Below are positions 1-6,324 of a stretch of DNA of 12,829 bases, piece by piece (position 1 is the stretch's first letter; every line of letters starts with the position of its first letter). The notes beneath the pieces are model-generated. The model did no database searches, was not told the DNA's origin, and saw nothing but the letters and a program-made list of their open reading frames with translations. Source of the DNA: Entomomonas sp964395065 (lineage in GTDB: Bacteria > Pseudomonadota > Gammaproteobacteria > Pseudomonadales > Pseudomonadaceae); contig CAYNAM010000070.1 of NCBI GenBank assembly GCA_964395065.1, positions 1-12,829 on the forward strand. Reading direction: 5' to 3'. The position numbers were made by a program, and so were the translations under genes.

Positions 1-1
1 T

Positions 2-574
2 AATCACACGGTTCAGGTCAATAACAACTCACACCTACAGGTCAATAACGAACACTCAGAGACTATCAAAGGGAATCGTTACCAACACCAGCTCGCAGAG
101 GAACACCATCTTACGACGCTTGACCGCAAAACACAGGTCATGATGAACGACTATAAAACTGTTGGTGTGTCAGAACATACGACCATAGGAACCGTACAAA
201 CGATACAAGCAGGGCAAGAAGTGCATTTAAAGGCGGGTATGAGCGTAGTGATTGATGGTGGCCTTAGTCTCACCCTAAAAGCGGGAGGGCAGCATATTGT
301 GTTAAACCCCGCCGGTATCTGGATGACCATGCCCGTGTGGACGGGTGGTGTACCGATGGAAGGAACGCCTGCCATGCCATTACCACCGCTCAACATGACA
401 AAAAGCGTGGCTGCTACGACTGCACCACCTGTCGTACTCCACCAAATGGCCAAAGCAGAAAAAGAACACACACCCATCGTCGCCCTTTGCCCCAAAAAAC
501 AAGGCAGAAGCCCCATGGAATGTCCACTTTCTGACTGCCCATGCCGTAAAAAACTGCTAGAAGGTAACGCCTAA
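2..574 (+). CDS. vgrG: VgrG spike protein of the T6SS, C-terminal end (5' partial)
   Basis: The reading frame is open from base 2 with no stop, so this is the last 190 codons of a longer protein. An internal ATG at 140 is not its true start. VgrG trimers form the tip of the T6SS needle and carry effectors into target cells. The visible part has Asn/His/Thr-rich repetitive beta strands, then a stretch reading KAGMSVVIDGGLSLTLKAGG and HIVLNPAGIWM, typical of the DUF2345 beta-helix region at VgrG C-termini. A Pro-rich linker follows. The last 30 residues contain four cysteines in a C-x10-C-x4-C-x-C pattern (codons 488-544), ending in basic residues. This tail may bind metal or dock cargo, which is inference. 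The stop overlaps the next start by one base, so adaptor translation is probably coupled to it. Confidence 0.88.
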   Translation, partial: NHTVQVNNNSHLQVNNEHSETIKGNRYQHQLAEEHHLTTLDRKTQVMMNDYKTVGVSEHTTIGTVQTIQAGQEVHLKAGMSVVIDGGLSLTLKAGGQHIVLNPAGIWMTMPVWTGGVPMEGTPAMPLPPLNMTKSVAATTAPPVVLHQMAKAEKEHTPIVALCPKKQGRSPMECPLSDCPCRKKLLEGNA

Positions 575-1362
575 TGAACTACCTATTGGCCGAACCCCAA
601 CAAGAAATCATCAAAAAAGCGTATAGCGGGAAATTCACCCAACCCCAAATAAGCTACCTATTTGATGAAACCGAAATGCCTGAGCTCAAAGAAACAGGCC
701 CTGTGCTTCTATGTGATAACAATACAGATGAACAAACCCTCAAACAACTCCTTCAAAAAAATGCAGGGCTGTTCATCACTAGCAGTCATAGTAAAGAAGA
801 CATCCTCGCCCAACTTAGACACAACCTATTTGTTTACTTCAAGCCCGACCAAATAGGTATCTTTCGCTACTACGACCCTTTTATTGCCAGCTACTTCTTC
901 CCTAGCTTAAGCGAACAAGAAACCGCCGACTGGCTAGGGCCAATCCAAAGCATCCAATGGTACAACGCCAACTGGCGAGACAAAGCCACCCAAGGCGACT
1001 ACTGGCAAAGCCACAACAACCCAGCGGCTAAAGACTGGCAACTAAATACTGAGCGCCTAAAAAACAAACCCGTGCTCACCAACAACCAAAATTTAGCACT
1101 GCAAGACATGCAACAAGAAAAGTTCGCCTACCACTGGCAACAAAGTGCGCACAAAAACCCAAGCCGAATAAATATTGATAGCATCATCCTTTGGGTCAAA
1201 CAAGGTATAAGAGATGGCTTTGTCAGTGAGTACGACCTAAACCGATACCTATCACTTAGAGCACAATACCCCACCGTAAAAGCGCCAAGCCAATGGCCGA
1301 GCCAAGAGATAGAAGACAAAATTATCTATCTACAATACTACCTACAAACAGCGGCGAGCTAA
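574..1362 (+). CDS. DUF4123 domain T6SS effector adaptor/chaperone
   Basis: This protein of 262 residues matches the DUF4123 (Tap/TEC) family, whose members are cytoplasmic adaptors that load a specific effector onto the cognate VgrG. The family signature is visible in the N-terminal half: a short strand (PVLLCD), a helix-rich part, then VYFKPDQIGIFRYYDP with FRYYDP at residues 97-102, followed by a WLGPI segment. The C-terminal third, rich in Trp, Gln and Asn, is less conserved and would be the cargo-contacting part. The start at 574 is supported by the TAATG overlap with the vgrG stop and by a GAAGG ribosome binding site about nine bases upstream. Its place between vgrG and a very large downstream gene is the standard order for a VgrG-adaptor-effector cassette. 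Confidence 0.85.
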   Translation: MNYLLAEPQQEIIKKAYSGKFTQPQISYLFDETEMPELKETGPVLLCDNNTDEQTLKQLLQKNAGLFITSSHSKEDILAQLRHNLFVYFKPDQIGIFRYYDPFIASYFFPSLSEQETADWLGPIQSIQWYNANWRDKATQGDYWQSHNNPAAKDWQLNTERLKNKPVLTNNQNLALQDMQQEKFAYHWQQSAHKNPSRINIDSIILWVKQGIRDGFVSEYDLNRYLSLRAQYPTVKAPSQWPSQEIEDKIIYLQYYLQTAAS

Positions 1363-1397
1363 CAACGTCACGGTTAAAAGTTAAAAGGAATATAAAA

Positions 1398-4300
1398 ATG
1401 GCAGAAAACTCCCAAACCAAACCAGCTATCGATTCAATTTGTACGGTTAGCGCCTGTACCGAAGAACAATTTATAGTTCAAATTATCGGGAAAGACCACC
1501 CCACAGGGCAAAGAATCTATATTACTGATGAAAAAGGGCAAGAAATCGCCCAACAGCCTGAAAAAGAAAAAATAGAACAAACAGACGCAACCACCCTAAG
1601 CATATTACACAAATGGGACTGGGAAAAACACAAAAACAAACAACGTAACGCCTACCTAGAAATTGCCACTACCGAAGGTAAACCGATACAACTCAACCTA
1701 ATCAACAATGCGGACATAACCGAAAAACAAACAGACCAACAAATCCACCAAATAGTGCCCATCGTGCCTTGTACTATTGTCAAAGGTATAAAAAGTAGCC
1801 AAGACAGCGGAGCACCCGTTATCGCACGCTCAGGCTTCTTCTATATTTTTGAAAATAGCGGTGGCAAAACAAAGCTATGGCGAGAAGTGCAAATCATCAC
1901 CAAAGACAACAGCACAACCGTTTATAAAGACATCCCCATACAAGATGAAAAATACTACCAACAAGGCAAATACCAAGGTGGAGTACGTAAAGCTACAGGC
2001 GTAGAACTTAAAGAAATCTGGATACCCAATTTCTGGAGTATTGTACAAAAAAACAACACCCAAGCTTATTTAGAAAGAAAAACCTACAACAAATTTTTCT
2101 ACTCAGAAATACAACTCAGCGCTGCACGTCTAAACAAAATACTCAGCAAAGGCAATATAGAGCGCCCCTATACATACGTACAACCCACAAGCCTAAATAT
2201 CAATACCCAAAGCTTTAAAAACCTACCCCTAAAAGGTAAAAAGCTACTAGACAGCTACAAAGAACTTGATGTGAACTACCAAGTATGGCAAAGTCACGCG
2301 GCAACCAAAGGCGATGTCACCGTCAAAAACCTACTAAGCAATTGCTACCCAGCCACTGCCATCGCCCCTCATCGCCAACGAGACGTAGACTTAGAACTAC
2401 TCCTCATTCACCCAGCCAACTACCTCTATGATCTAGAAAACACCTATTTCAAAGAAAACAAACAACTGGCCGATACCTTTCTAGCCAATGCCAAACAAGG
2501 TAACAAAACCCCAAATAAACACCGAATAGAATTCACCGCACTACTGCCTAAAATACAAAGCCAACTCACCACCAAAAAAGTAGACAGCACCCAAAGTAAT
2601 TTTGGCGAAAACTCAACCATCAATACACTGGTAAAAGAAACCATCGTCAACATCACTGAAAGCATTGGTCAAATAAACAACGCCCCCCAAGACATCAGCC
2701 AAGACATAGGCGCAGGCAAAAACATACTCCAAGATGCCCACGACCGCCAAATATGCTGCATCACCGTAGAAGACCACCACTACCACACACGGCAACTCAC
2801 CGCCTCAATACTCATAGCGCACGAACTACTGGGCGCATCCGTAGCACTCGCAACCCAACAAAAATACTTTGATTCAGCCATTCTTGTGCAACGGCTAATA
2901 TGCCCCCAATACCTAGGCAACAAACTAAACCCACTGCATGAACACCTACAAAAGCTCGATCAATACGGCCTCAAGCAACTCGCCGTCAATAGCTGTGCTC
3001 ATGAAAGAGGGCTAGCGAGTGACCAATACAACAAATCACAATCTAAACTACTAAAAACCTTTACCGACAAAAACTCCCCCTACCTACACGTATGGGTCGA
3101 CCACCTAAGCCAAGACCCAAAAGAACTCTATACACCTGCCTACAACAACCTCGTCACCACACTAGGCACACTAAGCACCAACATAGCTCACGTTGACCCT
3201 TTCAATAGCGACGGCTCCATCGTTATAGGCGATGAATACCTAGGGGGTTATGACAAAGCCCTTAACAAAAGCATCACCGCCTACATCACCGACATGAGCC
3301 AAATCCTAAACCACCCCATGCACCAGCTCCTCTTTAGTGATCTAGACAAAGACGCCCTTAAAAAGCCCTACGTCAGACCACAAAAACTTGTAGAAAACGA
3401 TGGCACAGGTAAAGCCCGTCTCCACCTACTGGCAGAGTTTAGAAAAACATCAGGCAACACCATCGCCGATGAATACACCCAAATCAGCTACGACGCAAAA
3501 CTAATAGGAGACCTTATAAAATCAGGCAGCGTGTCAGACCTCGCCAATGGCTCAGCCAAAGCATTTGCTGGCATTATTGGCATGATGGGAGGAACACTCC
3601 AAGGCTTTATTGAAAATGCCGTCAAACAACTAAAAGAAGATGAGCAAGCCCTAGCAGAAGCCCAAGGCCGCCTGAGCCAAGCTCAACACAATGTCCAAAC
3701 AGCCCAACAAAACCAACAAACGGCCGACACCCAAGCAGGCACAAGTAAACAAACCCTAGACCAAGCCACACGACAAAACCAAACGGCCGACACCCAACTT
3801 GAGCAAGCCAAACAGCAACACCAACAAACCACCCAACAAATAGGGGGGGCAGAAACCACCGCCCAACAAACCGCGGGCGAAGTAAACCAACGAACCACCC
3901 AAGTTCAAACAGACCAACGCCAAGTAACCATTGCTCAAGGGCAAACCACCCAAGCCAACCAACAAGCAGACCGAGCCAATAAAACAGCAACCGACAGCGC
4001 ACAAGTAAGCACCGAATACCACACAAGACTAGAACAACGCCAAACTGCCAGCACACAAGCAGGCCAAACTGCCAACACCCACATCAATAACGCCATACGA
4101 AATGGCCAAGGGCTGGCTAACATCGAACTCTACACAGGTGTTGAAGTACCTGTTTGGCAAGCCGTACTCTTTCAACGCACCCGCGAAGTGATGCAAGGCA
4201 CCCCCATTGAAAATGCATTCATCAGCACCTTAATTCGCCGTCGACAAGGCACCAGTGCCACCCAACGCATGACGCTAGTCCACGTCAACTACCGTGCGCC

Positions 4301-6080
4301 CAATGGCATCACCGCACAACGCCTATTTGGTGAAATTATTGATGAAGCCATAGACCCCCAAACAGGCCAAACCAACACCACCACCATCGGCACAACCCGC
4401 CAAACCACCGCCCGAGGTGCAGGGCTTTCAACCGCCAGCAAAACCGACTACCCTGTGATTGTCGCCTATGAAGACAGCCCACTGGCACAATCCATGCGCC
4501 AAATAGAAATCACCAACCAACAACTACAACAAGCCGCTAACGACTACGACGAAGTCAGCCAAATTGCCGAAGAAGACCAACAAGCCCTCAACCAAGCCCG
4601 TGCACGTCAACAAGCCGCACAAAGTGCCGAGCAAAGCGCCCAACAACAACTGCGCAATAGCCAACAATCACTCGATAAAGCCATCGAGGCCGACAACCGC
4701 GCCCAAACCAACCTAAAAAACCTACGCGCCCAACAAAGTGCCGACAAACAAGCCCTTGCCAATGCCCAAGCCATGGCCACCGCCGCCAAGAGCAATTTAG
4801 CACAAGCCCAAGCGACTCACTCCGCCAATATCGCCAAACAACAACAAGCCGCCCAAGAGCTAGTAGCCGCCAACGGCCACTACAACCAAGTGGAAGCAGA
4901 GGTACAACAACGCCAACAAACCGCGAATACCTCTAAAACCAAGGCCACTACCCTACAAAATAACAGACTGGCCAAAGCCTTAGACTCAACTTCGGTTAAA
5001 GCCGCGATATTGGCATTTCAAGGGTATAATCTATATCAAAGCTACCAAGCAGTGATGCATGCAAATAACTCCGAAAGCAAGCATAGATCTATTGTGGGAG
5101 TCGGATTATCGATAACAGATGTGGTAATAGCTTTTGAGGATTTAGCAATTAAGCTATATCCTGAGTACAGCAAAATTGGCTTTATGCGTAAAACCTTCTA
5201 TACCCTTGACCCTGCCAAATTACCAGCTATTTTTAGAGAGGGCAGTGTCTTAGCCCGTAAGTTAGTGGTAACCCGTTTAATGTTTAGCCAAGTGGTAATA
5301 GGGCTAGCAGGAGCTGCCGTCAGTGCCTATGATCTGTATTACAGCATCAGCCTCAATGAGAACAGCACCGTCATTGGGGCAGGCGTGTTAAGTGTGCTCG
5401 GCGGCCTGATTACCGCCTTCTCCCCTTATCTAGTCGGCACCGCAGGCACCTTCTTACTTATCAACCCCATCGGTTGGGTGGGGATTATCATTACCGCCAT
5501 CGCCTTGGCCGTGGCCTACTGGTACAGCTCGAACGACATTGAACTATGGCTAGTCAACGGCCCCTTCGGTAACCCCAATGCCACCGGTTCTAAACTCGAC
5601 TACTTGAAAGACCCTGTAGAGGCCTACTACCAATTGGTGAATCTCTTTGCAAACATAAAAATAGCCACCCGTACTAAAGATATTCGAGTGGGGGCATTTG
5701 CCTATTCAGCCGACGAAATTACCGTGACGAGCCAATTACAAGGCTTACTCGGTAATACCAATGACTTAACCGTTAAGGCTGCCTACAGCCGCATACTGAG
5801 TGATACCATCCCCGCCAGTTTCTCAAAAGACCATGGTTATCCAAAAATACTGCCAGATGGCATGGCATACTTGGTGGATAATAAACCAACAGGTTTGGCT
5901 GGTGGTTCATTCTCACTGCAAGTACGCGCCCAATTTAAAACCAAATACCGTGGGCACGATTTTTATTTCCCTGCACCCAAAATAAAAGATAAAATCTCCT
6001 ACCAAGCCGCGGCCGAGTACCCCATTAATTTAGACAAAACAGGCCAACCTTTTTGGGCAGACCAATCGGACAATAAATAA
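1398..6080 (+). CDS. Large putative T6SS effector, VasX-like, with coiled-coil arms and membrane-inserting C-terminus
   Basis: The protein has 1560 residues. The start at ATG 1398 is chosen because an AAGGA site lies about eight bases upstream and the longer in-frame extension overlaps the adaptor gene. Residues 1-115 look beta-rich. Residues 119-245 contain IVPIVPC, SGFFYIFE and KLWREV, a pattern seen in large T6SS effectors related to VasX. Residues 250-735 are mixed, without a domain I can name. Two Gln/Ala-rich coiled coils (about 739-895 and 1026-1195) flank a globular segment of about 130 residues. From about 1195 the protein is hydrophobic, with likely membrane segments near 1299-1318 and 1325-1376, followed by WLVNGPFG and LKDPVEAYYQL motifs recalling VasX-type C-termini. 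No N-terminal signal peptide is seen, fitting VgrG-dependent export. Position after vgrG and a DUF4123 adaptor makes it the probable cargo. Pore formation is inference; no enzymatic motif was recognised. Confidence 0.72.
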   Translation: MAENSQTKPAIDSICTVSACTEEQFIVQIIGKDHPTGQRIYITDEKGQEIAQQPEKEKIEQTDATTLSILHKWDWEKHKNKQRNAYLEIATTEGKPIQLNLINNADITEKQTDQQIHQIVPIVPCTIVKGIKSSQDSGAPVIARSGFFYIFENSGGKTKLWREVQIITKDNSTTVYKDIPIQDEKYYQQGKYQGGVRKATGVELKEIWIPNFWSIVQKNNTQAYLERKTYNKFFYSEIQLSAARLNKILSKGNIERPYTYVQPTSLNINTQSFKNLPLKGKKLLDSYKELDVNYQVWQSHAATKGDVTVKNLLSNCYPATAIAPHRQRDVDLELLLIHPANYLYDLENTYFKENKQLADTFLANAKQGNKTPNKHRIEFTALLPKIQSQLTTKKVDSTQSNFGENSTINTLVKETIVNITESIGQINNAPQDISQDIGAGKNILQDAHDRQICCITVEDHHYHTRQLTASILIAHELLGASVALATQQKYFDSAILVQRLICPQYLGNKLNPLHEHLQKLDQYGLKQLAVNSCAHERGLASDQYNKSQSKLLKTFTDKNSPYLHVWVDHLSQDPKELYTPAYNNLVTTLGTLSTNIAHVDPFNSDGSIVIGDEYLGGYDKALNKSITAYITDMSQILNHPMHQLLFSDLDKDALKKPYVRPQKLVENDGTGKARLHLLAEFRKTSGNTIADEYTQISYDAKLIGDLIKSGSVSDLANGSAKAFAGIIGMMGGTLQGFIENAVKQLKEDEQALAEAQGRLSQAQHNVQTAQQNQQTADTQAGTSKQTLDQATRQNQTADTQLEQAKQQHQQTTQQIGGAETTAQQTAGEVNQRTTQVQTDQRQVTIAQGQTTQANQQADRANKTATDSAQVSTEYHTRLEQRQTASTQAGQTANTHINNAIRNGQGLANIELYTGVEVPVWQAVLFQRTREVMQGTPIENAFISTLIRRRQGTSATQRMTLVHVNYRAPNGITAQRLFGEIIDEAIDPQTGQTNTTTIGTTRQTTARGAGLSTASKTDYPVIVAYEDSPLAQSMRQIEITNQQLQQAANDYDEVSQIAEEDQQALNQARARQQAAQSAEQSAQQQLRNSQQSLDKAIEADNRAQTNLKNLRAQQSADKQALANAQAMATAAKSNLAQAQATHSANIAKQQQAAQELVAANGHYNQVEAEVQQRQQTANTSKTKATTLQNNRLAKALDSTSVKAAILAFQGYNLYQSYQAVMHANNSESKHRSIVGVGLSITDVVIAFEDLAIKLYPEYSKIGFMRKTFYTLDPAKLPAIFREGSVLARKLVVTRLMFSQVVIGLAGAAVSAYDLYYSISLNENSTVIGAGVLSVLGGLITAFSPYLVGTAGTFLLINPIGWVGIIITAIALAVAYWYSSNDIELWLVNGPFGNPNATGSKLDYLKDPVEAYYQLVNLFANIKIATRTKDIRVGAFAYSADEITVTSQLQGLLGNTNDLTVKAAYSRILSDTIPASFSKDHGYPKILPDGMAYLVDNKPTGLAGGSFSLQVRAQFKTKYRGHDFYFPAPKIKDKISYQAAAEYPINLDKTGQPFWADQSDNK
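3717..3797 (+). repeat. Direct repeat of 18 bases inside the effector's first coiled coil
   Basis: The 18-base sequence caaacggccgacacccaa occurs exactly at 3717-3734 and 3780-3797. The copies are 63 bases apart, which is 21 codons or three heptads, so both encode the same residues in the same coiled-coil phase. Neighbouring sequence is also similar (Q-N-Q before, T-A-D-T-Q within). This suggests that the arm grew, or can change length, by duplication of whole heptads. Confidence 0.75.
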
Positions 6081-6091
6081 CAGGATCATCT

Positions 6092-6144
6092 ATGGACAAT
6101 AACCACTACGCCGACACCGCCTACTACTCAGGGCGCATCCCCAA
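6092..6144 (+). CDS. Start of a gene following the effector, truncated by the sequence gap (possible immunity gene)
   Basis: Only 17 complete codons are present before the Ns: a polar start (MDNNHYADT) followed by AYYSGRIP. The start at ATG 6092 has a good AGGA ribosome binding site about seven bases upstream and lies 11 bases after the effector stop, so it is a real gene of the same operon. Genes directly behind a T6SS effector commonly encode its immunity protein, and for a membrane-active effector that would usually be a membrane protein. Nothing in the 17 residues proves this. It could equally be a second cargo component or a further accessory protein of the cassette. Confidence 0.55.
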
Positions 6145-6244
6145 NNNNNNNNNNNNNNNNNNNNNNNNNNNNNNNNNNNNNNNNNNNNNNNNNNNNNNNN
6201 NNNNNNNNNNNNNNNNNNNNNNNNNNNNNNNNNNNNNNNNNNNN
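6145..6244. other. Assembly gap of 100 Ns
   Basis: The run is exactly 100 Ns, the conventional filler for a scaffold join of unknown size, so the real missing length cannot be read here. Plausible + strand coding sequence lies on both sides but in different frames at the nominal length (6092 frame on the left, 6247 frame on the right). The true gap is therefore not 100 bases, or two different genes flank it. Confidence 0.97.
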
Positions 6245-6246
6245 CC

Positions 6247-6315
6247 TGCATCACCCACATCGACACCGAACAACGCCCCAACCTCATGGCCAACTACGTT
6301 AACTATGGCAACTAG
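6247..6315 (+). CDS. C-terminal fragment of a gene on the far side of the gap
   Basis: After the gap, the frame beginning at 6247 gives 22 residues (CITHIDTEQRPNLMANYV, then NYGN) before a TAG stop at 6313-6315. Its mixed composition and the A/C-rich codons (ACC, AAC, CTC, GCC) match the T6SS genes to the left. The other two + strand frames give Pro/Thr- or His/Arg-rich strings typical of wrong frames. It may be the end of the gene that starts at 6092 or of another gene lost in the gap. The stop lies nine bases from the end of the convergent hsdR. No family was recognised. Confidence 0.4.
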   Translation, partial: CITHIDTEQRPNLMANYVNYGN

Positions 6316-6324
6316 AGTGTTGGC

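Noticed and set aside
1293..1397. Effector start at 1293 rather than 1398
   Set aside because: It would overlap the adaptor gene by 70 bases, the extra 35 residues look like out-of-frame sequence, and the ribosome binding site is placed for 1398.
3622..4123. Several overlapping antisense open frames opposite the first coiled-coil arm
   Set aside because: They are Trp/Leu/Gly/Val/Cys-rich strings produced by reading the complement of Gln/Ala/Thr codons, which contains no stops. No ribosome binding sites or family features are seen.
4588..4803. Antisense open frames opposite the second coiled-coil arm
   Set aside because: Same compositional shadow effect, with Arg/Trp/Leu-rich low-complexity products.
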